This document shows positions 44,219-52,144 of a stretch of DNA of 64,000 nucleotides, piece by piece. Source of the DNA: UBA3210 sp963623095. Lineage in GTDB: Bacteria > Bacillota_I > Bacilli_A > RFN20 > CAG-449. Under the pieces are notes generated by a model. That model ran no database searches, was not told the origin of the DNA, and saw nothing but the letters and a program-made list of their open reading frames with translations. Location: contig CAVFKD010000002.1 of the NCBI GenBank assembly GCA_963623095.1, positions 1 through 64,000 of the forward strand, given 5' to 3'. A program made the translations under genes and the position numbers. Each line of letters opens with the position of its first letter. Position 1 is the stretch's first letter.

Positions 44219-44632
44219 TTAAACAATTATTCCTAATGTATGATCTATTTCATGCTGAATAATTTGAGAAGTAAAGCCTTCAAATGTTTTAATTCTCTTT
44301 TTAAAATCTTCATCCAGATATTCTACTTTAATCTTATCATATCTTTTTGTTTCTATTTGTTTCGTTCTACAAAGGCATCCTTCTTTAGTAATATAAGGCA
44401 ATCCAAATGTATTTATGATCTTGGGATTAACCATAATAAAAGGCTTATTATCAATTAAAATGACTATGATATTCTTTAATTCACCAATCATATTCCCAGC
44501 CATACCAACGCAGCGAGATTTATTAGCCATTAATGTATCTTTTAAATCAATTATAATATTCTTATCTAAAATAGAAGCATCTTCACTTTTAATAGAAAGA
44601 AAGTTATCATCTTTAATAATATTTCTAATCAT
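44219..44632 (-). CDS. Divergent peptide deformylase-like protein
   Basis: A 137-residue relative of peptide deformylase. The zinc motif QHEIDHTLG (HExxH) and the second motif EGCLC (normally EGCLS), whose first cysteine is a metal ligand, are kept. The first motif reads CVGMAGNMIG where active enzymes have GxGLAAPQ, so the catalytic glutamine is missing. It is also shorter than usual. It may be an inactive or altered-specificity paralogue. ATG at 44632 after AGGTGAT is used; GTG at 44641 and ATG at 44638 are alternatives. An extended -10 (TGATATAAT, 44649-44657) sits in the upstream terminator tail. Confidence 0.75.
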   Translation of the reverse strand: MIRNIIKDDNFLSIKSEDASILDKNIIIDLKDTLMANKSRCVGMAGNMIGELKNIIVILIDNKPFIMVNPKIINTFGLPYITKEGCLCRTKQIETKRYDKIKVEYLDEDFKKRIKTFEGFTSQIIQHEIDHTLGIIV

Positions 44633-44654
44633 ATTCATCACCTATTTAATTATA

Positions 44655-44677
44655 TCAAAAAAGAGGCCTAAGCCTCT
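44655..44677 (-). terminator. Terminator of the lysine-type ABC transporter operon
   Basis: AGAGGC (44662-44667) pairs with GCCTCT (44672-44677), followed on the minus strand by TTTTTT, which merges into a TGATATAAT extended -10 for the next gene. Confidence 0.78.
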
Positions 44678-44680
44678 ATA

Positions 44681-45418
44681 TTAATTATTTAAGAAACGTT
44701 TTAAGAATTCTTTAGTTCTTTCACTCTTAGGGTTATTAAATACTTCATCAGAAGTACCCATTTCTTCAATAACACCTTTATCCATAAATACAACCTTAGT
44801 TGCGATTTCTTTTGCAAAAGCCATTTCATGGGTAACAATAACCATAGTGATATGTTCTTTCGCTAAAGATTTGATAACATCTAAAACTTCTCCAACCATT
44901 TCAGGGTCTAAAGCTGAAGTAGGTTCATCAAATAAAATGACATCTGGATTCATACATAAACTACGAGCGATCGCGACACGTTGTTTTTGTCCACCAGAGA
45001 TTTGATTTACGCGATAAGAAGCTCTATCAAGCATTCCAACTCTTTCAAGATTTTTTAAAGCAATTTCTTTTGCTTCTTCTTTACTTCTATGAAGTACTTT
45101 TGTTTGAGCGAGAATACAATTATCTAAAACACTATAATTATTGAATAGATTAAATTGTTGGAAAACCATCGACATTCTTTCTCTTACTTTATTGATATTA
45201 ACGTTTTTATTGTTATTAATCTTTTCACCTTCAAAATAGATTTCGCCACTTGAAGGTACTTCAAGTAAATTTAAGCATCTAAGCAAAGTAGATTTACCAC
45301 TTCCTGAACTACCGATAATACAAACAATTTCACCTTTTTCAATAGATAAATCAATACCTTTTAATACTTCTAAAGAACCAAAATGTTTTTGTAAATTAAC
45401 AATATCAATAACACCCAT
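44681..45418 (-). CDS. Amino-acid ABC transporter ATP-binding protein
   Basis: A 245-residue polar-amino-acid type ATPase (GlnQ-like). Walker A GSSGSGKST is at residues 36-44, followed by LLRCLNLLEVPSSGEI, signature ISGGQKQRVAIARSL near 138, Walker B VILFDEPTSALDPEMVGEVL, and MVIVTHEMAFAKE. It is the third gene of the riboswitch-controlled operon, two bases after the permease. Confidence 0.95.
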   Translation of the reverse strand: MGVIDIVNLQKHFGSLEVLKGIDLSIEKGEIVCIIGSSGSGKSTLLRCLNLLEVPSSGEIYFEGEKINNNKNVNINKVRERMSMVFQQFNLFNNYSVLDNCILAQTKVLHRSKEEAKEIALKNLERVGMLDRASYRVNQISGGQKQRVAIARSLCMNPDVILFDEPTSALDPEMVGEVLDVIKSLAKEHITMVIVTHEMAFAKEIATKVVFMDKGVIEEMGTSDEVFNNPKSERTKEFLKRFLNN

Positions 45419-45419
45419 A

Positions 45420-46199
45420 TTAATTTACCTCCACGATTGGTCTTTCTTTTTTAAATGGATTAAGACTTACTTTCTTTCCATCTAATTTTGCATTAATAAT
45501 ACGGACAATAAATGTTGCGATTAATGTTAAAACTAAATAAATAACTGCGATAATGATATAACCTTCAACTTTGAAATAGTTTCTATTAGTTGCGATACTA
45601 ACAGAAGCATATAATTCAGTTAAACCAATAACATTTAAAACAGATGAATCTTTAACATTAACAATATATTCATTTAAAATAGTAGGTAATGCATTTCTTA
45701 ATGCTTGAGGCATAATGACAAATACCATTGTTTTAAAATAGCTCATACCTAAGCTTCTTGCAGCTTCTTCTTGTCCTTTATCAACGCCGTTAAGACCTGA
45801 ACGAACAATTTCTGACATATAAGCACCTGTATTAATAACAATAACAATAATGCCACATAAGAAATATCCATTAAATATCCATACATTTCCTAAATCAGTC
45901 CAATTGATACCAAGCGCAGATCCTCCAAAGAAGAAAATCATTGCTTGAACCATCATTGGAGTGCCTCTAAAGACATTGACATAGATTGTAGATAAGAACT
46001 TACCTATAGATTTAAATACTTTAACAACTTTTGAATCAGTTTCTTTTAATTCCATATTTCTAAGTAAAGCAACAAAGATTCCTATGATCATACCACATAA
46101 AGTACCTACTATCGCAAGTATTAATGTGGAAGCAATACCTTCTAGGAATGTTTGCCAATAATTAGATAATAAGGATACAATTTTATCCCACGAACTCAT
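45420..46199 (-). CDS. Amino-acid ABC transporter permease
   Basis: A 259-residue membrane permease of the HisM/GlnP type. Conserved features are NVFRGTPMMVQAMIFFF near residue 95, IVINTGAYMSEIVRSGLNGVDKGQEEAARSLGMS with the EAA loop near 145-175, and IMPQALRNALPTILNEYIVNVKDSS. The C-terminus ends with a short charged tail. It is two bases downstream of the binding protein gene. Confidence 0.95.
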   Translation of the reverse strand: MSSWDKIVSLLSNYWQTFLEGIASTLILAIVGTLCGMIIGIFVALLRNMELKETDSKVVKVFKSIGKFLSTIYVNVFRGTPMMVQAMIFFFGGSALGINWTDLGNVWIFNGYFLCGIIVIVINTGAYMSEIVRSGLNGVDKGQEEAARSLGMSYFKTMVFVIMPQALRNALPTILNEYIVNVKDSSVLNVIGLTELYASVSIATNRNYFKVEGYIIIAVIYLVLTLIATFIVRIINAKLDGKKVSLNPFKKERPIVEVN

Positions 46200-46201
46200 T
46201 T

Positions 46202-47071
46202 TTAGTTACTTCCATTAACAATTGATGTCGCAACTGGTAATTCTGCAGTCATTGCATCTGCAGTTTTATTTTGAACTGCAAGAGCGCATGTTGCGAATGT
46301 ATCTAATGCAGATAAGTGAGTTACGTTATAAGAATCTTTCCAAGAATCAATTACATCATCAGTAACTGTTGAAACTTGAGATACAATCTTTGCCCCATTA
46401 AAATCACTTAATGAAGTTGCACTTGCATATTTAGAATCTTCTCTAACAACTAAAACTAATTCACTTCTATAATATTCGTTTGTAAAATCAATTGATTGTC
46501 TTCTTTCTTCAGTATCTGTCATACCTGCGATAACTAAATCAATTGTATCTGAATTTAATGCTGGAATTAAAGCTTCCCAATCTAATTTAACGATTTCAAG
46601 ATTGTATCCTAAATTTGAAGCTAAATAACTTGCAACTTGGATATCATATCCATCTGCATATTGGTTAGTACCTTTGATTGGATAGTTATAATCATTATCT
46701 GATACATCAGTCCAGTTAAATGGTGCATAATCGCATTCAAGACCAACTTTAATTGTCTTTGTCGCATTAGTTGGGACTGTGTATTTTAATGTAGAAGTTG
46801 AATAGTCTCCGTTGGATCTATTTGTTGCTTCTAACATTAATTGATTTCTTGTATCTTGTGATAAAGCTTCTAAAGCAGTATTAACTTCATTTAATAATTC
46901 TGTTTTACCCTTTTTAACACCGATTGATACGCCTAAATCTTTTGCGCTATCACCTAAGATAGTTTGATCAAAATGAATGATTTTTAATTTTGAAGAAGAT
47001 GAAGAACAGCTTCCTAATGAAAACATACTTGCTGCAGCAAGGAATGACTTTAAAAATAAATTTCTACTCAT
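46202..47071 (-). CDS. Circularly permuted amino-acid-binding lipoprotein
   Basis: A 289-residue lipoprotein (LGSC, Cys22) of the polar amino-acid family, in the wrong order. Residues 28-88 (LKIIHFDQ..., LGVSIGVKKGKTELLN, EATNRSN) match what is normally the C-terminal end; a linker (89-105) follows; then residues 106-289 start with the normal mature N-terminus (IKVGLECDYAPFNW), continue through GYDIQVASYLA, DLVIAGMTDTEERRQSIDF, and stop at ADAMTAELPVATSIVNGSN, exactly where residue 28 would continue. No part of the domain is lost. AGGAGG precedes the ATG. The lysine riboswitch upstream suggests lysine or a relative as ligand. Confidence 0.93.
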   Translation of the reverse strand: MSRNLFLKSFLAAASMFSLGSCSSSSSKLKIIHFDQTILGDSAKDLGVSIGVKKGKTELLNEVNTALEALSQDTRNQLMLEATNRSNGDYSTSTLKYTVPTNATKTIKVGLECDYAPFNWTDVSDNDYNYPIKGTNQYADGYDIQVASYLASNLGYNLEIVKLDWEALIPALNSDTIDLVIAGMTDTEERRQSIDFTNEYYRSELVLVVREDSKYASATSLSDFNGAKIVSQVSTVTDDVIDSWKDSYNVTHLSALDTFATCALAVQNKTADAMTAELPVATSIVNGSN

Positions 47072-47103
47072 ACAATTACCTCCTATTTATTTTTAAGATT
47101 GGT

Positions 47104-47128
47104 AATAAAAAAGCGTCTTTCGACGCTC
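47104..47128 (-). terminator. Riboswitch-linked terminator
   Basis: AGCGTC (47112-47117) pairs with GACGCT (47122-47127) around TTTC, followed on the minus strand by TTTTTTATT. It lies between the lysine aptamer and the transporter genes, the expected expression platform. Confidence 0.85.
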
Positions 47129-47149
47129 ATAATACATATTGATTTAATG

Positions 47150-47307
47150 TATCTAGCGCCTCTACATAAAATGTAGGAGTATTATAGGTATTTCCTATAA
47201 TCCCACGCATGTATTATGCCTAATACACCGTTCGGCGATGGTTACCTTTCCTTTACTTCAATGGATGCCTCCTAGGTAAAGTACTCTTTTGCATCGCTAC
47301 CTCTATC
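47150..47307 (-). promoter_or_regulatory. Lysine riboswitch (L box)
   Basis: The minus-strand RNA starts AGATAGAGGTAGCGATGC, continues AAGAGTA, GGAAAGG, ATCGCCGAA and ends GAGGCGCTAGAT, the same order of conserved blocks as the B. subtilis lysC lysine riboswitch. It is followed by a strong terminator and the amino-acid transporter, so high lysine should shut off uptake. Confidence 0.87.
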
Positions 47308-47322
47308 TTTTTTATTGTCATT

Positions 47323-47351
47323 ATAATAATGATATATAAATACAATTTCAA
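47323..47351 (-). promoter_or_regulatory. Promoter of the lysine-riboswitch operon
   Basis: Minus strand: TTGAAA (47346-47351), 17-base spacer, TATTAT (47323-47328), placing the RNA start just before the aptamer. The AT-rich stretch 47352-47470 between it and the tuf terminator holds nothing recognisable. Confidence 0.75.
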
Positions 47352-47470
47352 CAATTTTATAATAATTTTTTATTTTTATTGTTATAAGCTATACCCATTT
47401 CAAAATAAAAGTAAGCAAAATAGCCTAATTTAATAGATATATCAATAGATATTTTGTTCTTGAGAAATCA

Positions 47471-47501
47471 AAAAAAGACTATCGATTTCTCGATAGTCTT
47501 T
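47471..47501 (-). terminator. Terminator of tuf
   Basis: A perfect 12-bp stem, AAAGACTATCGA (47474-47485) with TCGATAGTCTTT (47490-47501), is followed on the minus strand by a T-rich run. Confidence 0.92.
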
Positions 47502-47520
47502 GAACATACAATTTATAAAA

Positions 47521-48705
47521 CTATTTAATAATTTCTGAAACTGTACCAGCACCAACTGTTCTACCACCTTCACGGATTGAGAACTTTGTACCTTTTTCAA
47601 TAGCAACTGGGTGAATTAATTCAACTGTTAAGTTAACGTTATCACCTGGCATAACCATTTCTGTTCCTTCTGGAAGAGTAATGACACCTGTAATATCAGT
47701 TGTACGGAAATAGAATTGTGGTCTGTAGTTTGTTAAGAATGCAGTATGACGTCCACCTTCTTCTTTTGTTAATACGTAAACAGAAGCTGTGAATTTTGTA
47801 TGTGGAGTAACTGTACCAGGTTTTGCTAAGACTTGTCCACGGACGACTTGGTCACGGTTGACACCTCTTAATAAGATACCAGCGTTATCGCCTGCTTCAG
47901 CAAAGTCTAATGTCTTTCTGAACATTTCAATACCTGTAACAACAGATTTTAATGTATCTTTGATACCGACGATTTCAACTTCGTCACCCATCTTGATTGT
48001 ACCACGTTCAACTCTACCAGTTACAACAGTACCACGACCTGTAATTGTTAAGACGTCTTCGATAGCAAGTAAGAATGGTTTATCTGTATCTCTTGTTGGA
48101 GCTGGGATATAAGAATCACATGCATCCATTAAGTCTAAAATGTGTTGTTCTTCTGTTGGATCACCATCAAGAGCTTTTCTAGCAGAACCTCTGATGATTG
48201 GAGTTTCGTCTCCTGGGAAACCATAAGAATTTAAGATTTCTCTAACATCCATTTCAACTAAGTCGATTAATTCTGGATCATCAACTAAGTCAATTTTATT
48301 TAAGAATACTACGATGTATGGAACACCAACTTGTCTAGCAAGTAAGATGTGTTCTTTTGTTTGTGGCATAACACCATCAGTTGCAGCAACAACTAAGATA
48401 GCGCCATCCATTTGTGCAGCACCAGTAATCATGTTTTTAACATAGTCAGCGTGGCCTGGGCAGTCAACGTGAGCATAGTGTCTTGTTGCTGTTTGGTATT
48501 CAATGTGAGCTGTGTTAATTGTAATACCACGAGCTTTTTCTTCTGGAGCAGCATCGATTTGGTCGTATGCTTTCTTTTCTGATAAGCCCTTTTTAGCTAA
48601 TACTGTAGTAATAGCAGCTGTTAAAGTAGTTTTACCGTGGTCAACGTGGCCGATTGTACCAATGTTAACGTGGGTTTTACTTCTGTCAAATTTTTCTTTT
48701 GCCAT
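47521..48705 (-). CDS. tuf: Elongation factor Tu
   Basis: The GTPase that delivers aminoacyl-tRNA to the ribosome. G1 GHVDHGKT is at residues 19-26, G3 DCPGHADYVKNMITGAAQMD near 81-100, G4 NKID near 136, and domains 2 and 3 are complete to GRTVGAGTVSEIIK. The length of 394 is standard. It is separated from fusA by 96 bases and has its own promoter. Confidence 0.99.
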   Translation of the reverse strand: MAKEKFDRSKTHVNIGTIGHVDHGKTTLTAAITTVLAKKGLSEKKAYDQIDAAPEEKARGITINTAHIEYQTATRHYAHVDCPGHADYVKNMITGAAQMDGAILVVAATDGVMPQTKEHILLARQVGVPYIVVFLNKIDLVDDPELIDLVEMDVREILNSYGFPGDETPIIRGSARKALDGDPTEEQHILDLMDACDSYIPAPTRDTDKPFLLAIEDVLTITGRGTVVTGRVERGTIKMGDEVEIVGIKDTLKSVVTGIEMFRKTLDFAEAGDNAGILLRGVNRDQVVRGQVLAKPGTVTPHTKFTASVYVLTKEEGGRHTAFLTNYRPQFYFRTTDITGVITLPEGTEMVMPGDNVNLTVELIHPVAIEKGTKFSIREGGRTVGAGTVSEIIK

Positions 48706-48748
48706 TGTTTGAATTCCTCCCTAAGTTAATTTGAATTTCAACGTATTT

Positions 48749-48777
48749 ATAATATAGCATTTTTTAAGTAAAATCAA
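48749..48777 (-). promoter_or_regulatory. Promoter of tuf
   Basis: Minus strand: TTGATT (48772-48777), 17-base spacer, TATTAT (48749-48754), in the gap between fusA and tuf. Confidence 0.7.
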
Positions 48778-48801
48778 TACTATTAAAATAGAATTTAATT
48801 A

Positions 48802-50913
48802 TTACTTTTGTGATTTTTTAATAATTTCGTCTTGGATATATTTTGGACATTCTGCGTAATGATCCATTTCCATTGTGTAGTTTGCTCTACCTTTTGTCAT
48901 AGATCTTAAGTCAGTAACGTAACCGAACATATTTGCAAGTGGAACCATTGCATCAAGAATTTGAGCGTTACCTCTTTCTGTTTGTCCTTGGATTTCACCT
49001 CTTCTTGAAGAGATATCACCCATGACATCACCTAAGTATTCAGATGGAGTTGTAACTTCAACTTTTACGATAGGTTCAAGGATAACTGGATCACACTTTC
49101 TAGCAGCTTCTTTTAACGCTAATGAAGCAGCGACTTTATAAGCAGCTTCAGAAGAGTCAACATCATGGTAAGAACCATCATGTAATGTTGCTTTAATATC
49201 AATGATTGGGAATCCTGCGACTAAACCTCTATCTAATGATTCTTTTAAACCATCACATGTAGGTTTGATGAATTCTCTAGGAACAACACCACCGACAACT
49301 GCATCGACGAATTCGAAACCTTTGCCTGGGTTTGGTTCAAAGTTAATCCATACGTGACCATATTGACCATGACCACCAGATTGTTTAATGTATTTACCTT
49401 CACAGTCTGCAGTTTTACGGATTGTTTCTCTGTAAGCAACTTGTGGAGCACCAACATTAACATCAACTTTGAATTCATCTTTTAATCTTGTAACCATAAC
49501 ATCAAGGTGTAATTCACCAACACCAGCGATGATGTTTTGGCCTGTTTCTTTATCTGTATAGAATCTGAAAGTTGGGTCTTCTTCTGATAATTTGATTAAA
49601 CCTTGAGTCATCTTATCTTGGTCAGCTTTTGATTTTGGTTCAATAGCTTCTGAGATAACTGGATCAGAGAATTTAATTGATTCAAGAACGATTGGATGAT
49701 CTTCATCACATAATGTATCACCTGTTGTAGTTGATTTTAGACCAACTGCAGCACCGATATCACCTGCCCAAACTTCGTCAACTTCTTCTCTCTTGTTTGA
49801 GTTCATAATAACTAAACGTGAGAATCTTTCTTTTACACCTTTTGTTGAGTTGTAAACATATGAACCAGCTTTAGCAACACCAGAATAAACTCTGAAGAAT
49901 GCTAATTTACCAATGAATGGGTCAGTCATAATCTTGAATGCTAATGCTGCTAAAGGAGCATCATCTGTAGGTTCACATTCGACTGTTTCACCTAAATCAT
50001 TTGTACCTGTTGTATGTGCAATATCAACTGGTGAAGGTAAGTAATCAACAACAGCATCAAGTACTTGTTGGATACCTTTATTCTTATAAGCTGAACCTGC
50101 TAAAACTGGGAAGAATTCTGCAGTTAAAACAGCTTTTCTAATTGTAGCTTTGATTTCTGGAATAGTTGGTTCTTCACCTTCTAATACTTTCATCATGAAA
50201 TCGTCATCAAAGTTAGCTAATTTTTCAATTAATTCAGCTCTTAATTCTTTACAGCGACCTAAATATTCTTCAGGGATTTCGCCTTCAGTTGGGTGTTCAC
50301 CTTTTGTATCTGAATAGAAGTAAGCCTTCATTTCGATAATATCGATAACACCTTTTAATTGTGATTCAAGACCAATTGGGTAAGCAATAGGAGCAGCATT
50401 AGCGCCTAATTTTTCACCAATTGAACGGACTGACATTTCGAAGTCAGCACCGATTGCGTCTAATTTGTTAACGAAAACAATTCTAGGAACGTGGTATTTT
50501 GTACCTTGTCTCCAAACTGTTTCAGTTTGTGGTTCAACACCGTTTTTACCATCAAGAACAGTAACAGCACCATCAAGAACACGAAGTGAACGTTCAACTT
50601 CAGCAGTGAAGTCAACGTGACCAGGAGTGTCGATTAAATTGATACGGTATTTTTCACCTGTACCGCCGTTACCATTGTCTTTCCATTGGTTCTTTTCCCA
50701 ATAGCAAGTTGTAGCAGCAGAAGTAATTGTAATACCTCTATCTTGTTCTTGTTTCATCCAGTCCATAGTAGCGCCGCCATCATGAACTTCGCCGATTTTG
50801 TAAATTTTACCAGTGTAGAATAAGATTCTTTCTGAAGTAGTAGTTTTACCAGCATCAATGTGAGCCATGATACCGATATTACGTGTCATATTAATACTTA
50901 CATCACGTGCCAT
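48802..50913 (-). CDS. fusA: Elongation factor G
   Basis: The translocation GTPase. G1 AHIDAGKT is at residues 17-24, the switch region DRGITITSAATT near 55, G3 DTPGHVDFTAEVERSLRVLDGAV near 90, G4 NKLD near 145, followed by all five domains up to RSMTKGRANYTMEMDHY. The length of 703 is normal and gene order rpsL-rpsG-fusA-tuf is conserved. Confidence 0.99.
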   Translation of the reverse strand: MARDVSINMTRNIGIMAHIDAGKTTTSERILFYTGKIYKIGEVHDGGATMDWMKQEQDRGITITSAATTCYWEKNQWKDNGNGGTGEKYRINLIDTPGHVDFTAEVERSLRVLDGAVTVLDGKNGVEPQTETVWRQGTKYHVPRIVFVNKLDAIGADFEMSVRSIGEKLGANAAPIAYPIGLESQLKGVIDIIEMKAYFYSDTKGEHPTEGEIPEEYLGRCKELRAELIEKLANFDDDFMMKVLEGEEPTIPEIKATIRKAVLTAEFFPVLAGSAYKNKGIQQVLDAVVDYLPSPVDIAHTTGTNDLGETVECEPTDDAPLAALAFKIMTDPFIGKLAFFRVYSGVAKAGSYVYNSTKGVKERFSRLVIMNSNKREEVDEVWAGDIGAAVGLKSTTTGDTLCDEDHPIVLESIKFSDPVISEAIEPKSKADQDKMTQGLIKLSEEDPTFRFYTDKETGQNIIAGVGELHLDVMVTRLKDEFKVDVNVGAPQVAYRETIRKTADCEGKYIKQSGGHGQYGHVWINFEPNPGKGFEFVDAVVGGVVPREFIKPTCDGLKESLDRGLVAGFPIIDIKATLHDGSYHDVDSSEAAYKVAASLALKEAARKCDPVILEPIVKVEVTTPSEYLGDVMGDISSRRGEIQGQTERGNAQILDAMVPLANMFGYVTDLRSMTKGRANYTMEMDHYAECPKYIQDEIIKKSQK

Positions 50914-50933
50914 ATCTTAGTTCCCCTTTAAAA

Positions 50934-51404
50934 TTACCATCTGTAATGAGCGTAAGCCTTATTAGCTTCAGCCATCTTGTGGACATCTTCTCTCTTCTTG
51001 ACAGAAGCGCCTGTACCATTAGCAGCATCAATGATTTCTCCTGCTAATTTGTCTTCCATTGTTTTTTCGTTTCTTAAACGTGAATAGTTAACTAACCATC
51101 TTAAGCCTAAAGTAACTCTACGTTCTGCAGATACTTCGACTGGGACTTGGTAGTTAGAACCTCCAACTCTTCTCATTTTTAATTCAAGAGCTGGCATGAT
51201 ATTACCTAAAGCAACTTCGAAAACTTCCATTGCAGGTTTTTGTGTTTTTGCTTCAACTTTATTGAAAGCACTATATAAGATAGTTTGAGCTGTGCCCTTT
51301 TTACCATCTATCATGATTTTGTTGATTAAACGTGTTACTAATTTTGAATTGTAAATTGGATCTGGTAACACATCGCGTTTTGCGACATTTCCTCTACGTG
51401 GCAT
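50934..51404 (-). CDS. rpsG: 30S ribosomal protein S7
   Basis: Primary assembly protein of the 30S head that contacts E-site tRNA; in other bacteria it represses the str operon. The opening PRRGNVAKRDVLPDPIYNSKLV, KKGTAQTILYSAF and the C-terminal KKREDVHKMAEANKAYAHYRW are diagnostic. The length of 156 is standard. It follows rpsL after 61 bases. Confidence 0.98.
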   Translation of the reverse strand: MPRRGNVAKRDVLPDPIYNSKLVTRLINKIMIDGKKGTAQTILYSAFNKVEAKTQKPAMEVFEVALGNIMPALELKMRRVGGSNYQVPVEVSAERRVTLGLRWLVNYSRLRNEKTMEDKLAGEIIDAANGTGASVKKREDVHKMAEANKAYAHYRW

Positions 51405-51465
51405 TAAAAATCCTCCTTTCCATTTTTATAATAATAGAATTTTTATTACGTATTTATTTTGCTAA

Positions 51466-51885
51466 CTATTTAGCAGCTTTTGGTTTTTTAGTACCGTATA
51501 ATGATCTACCTTGTTTTCTGTCTGTTACACCAGCGCAATCTAATGCACCTCTAACAATGTGGTAACGTACACCAGGTAAATCCTTAACTCTACCGCCTCT
51601 GATTAAAACAGTGCTGTGTTCTTGTAAGTTATGGCCTTCTCCACCGATATAAGCTGTAACTTCGTATCCGTTTGATAAACGTACACGAGCATACTTACGT
51701 AAAGCTGAGTTAGGTTTCTTAGGAGTCATAGTACCAACACGGGTACAGACACCACGTTTTTGTGCAGCATTTTGATCTGTTGTTTTCTTTGCGAGTGAGT
51801 TCCATCTTTTATTTAAAGCTGGGGCTTTGGATTTTTCAACTGTTTCTGAACGTCCATTACGAACTAATTGATTAATTGTAGGCAT
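51466..51885 (-). CDS. rpsL: 30S ribosomal protein S12
   Basis: Decoding-centre protein. The opening MPTINQLVRNGR, RGVCTRVGTMTPKKPNSALRKYARVRL (with the lysine whose change gives streptomycin resistance elsewhere) and GGRVKDLPGVRYHIVRGALD are intact and look wild type. The length of 139 is normal. First gene of the str operon. Confidence 0.98.
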   Translation of the reverse strand: MPTINQLVRNGRSETVEKSKAPALNKRWNSLAKKTTDQNAAQKRGVCTRVGTMTPKKPNSALRKYARVRLSNGYEVTAYIGGEGHNLQEHSTVLIRGGRVKDLPGVRYHIVRGALDCAGVTDRKQGRSLYGTKKPKAAK

Positions 51886-51928
51886 TTTTGAAAATCCTCC
51901 TTTCTTCTATATCTTGTAAGCCACATTA

Positions 51929-52063
51929 CCGGGTGTTCCAACTATCTTGTTAAAAAATAGCGTAATCGCCCTATAATTTTGGCACACGCTCGATAAGTAT
52001 ATAATACTAATAATTCTTTGACAAGTGTTTTTTTGAAATTTTTTCATTTTTTAAAACACCCGG
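51929..52063. repeat. Inverted repeat CCGGGTGTT / AACACCCGG flanking the rpsL promoter
   Basis: Nine-base arms at 51929-51937 and 52055-52063 lie on either side of the promoter at 51996-52024, about 120 bp apart. The inner arm falls in the rpsL leader RNA, which also contains GGGCGATTACGC. The outer arm is upstream of the transcription start, so the two could not pair in the mRNA. Confidence 0.5.
51996..52024 (-). promoter_or_regulatory. Promoter of the rpsL-rpsG-fusA operon
   Basis: Minus strand: TTGTCA (52019-52024), 17-base spacer, TATACT (51996-52001). The leader is about 100 bases long. Confidence 0.78.
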
Positions 52064-52096
52064 CTCGGTTATCTTAAAATCAATATAATTATAATA

Positions 52097-52137
52097 TGAA
52101 AAAAGAACTTCACTTTCTTATTTAGTTGAAGTTCTTT
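52097..52137 (-). terminator. Terminator of the sdaA-ppa-hydrolase operon
   Basis: An 11-bp stem, AAAGAACTTCA (52102-52112) with TGAAGTTCTTT (52127-52137), followed on the minus strand by TTTTTT. Confidence 0.88.
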
Positions 52138-52144
52138 GTCTTAG

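Noticed and set aside
44200..44684. Plus-strand open frames opposite the deformylase-like gene
   Set aside because: The minus-strand gene keeps HExxH and EGCL motifs and has a ribosome binding site; the plus-strand frames have neither motifs nor start signals.
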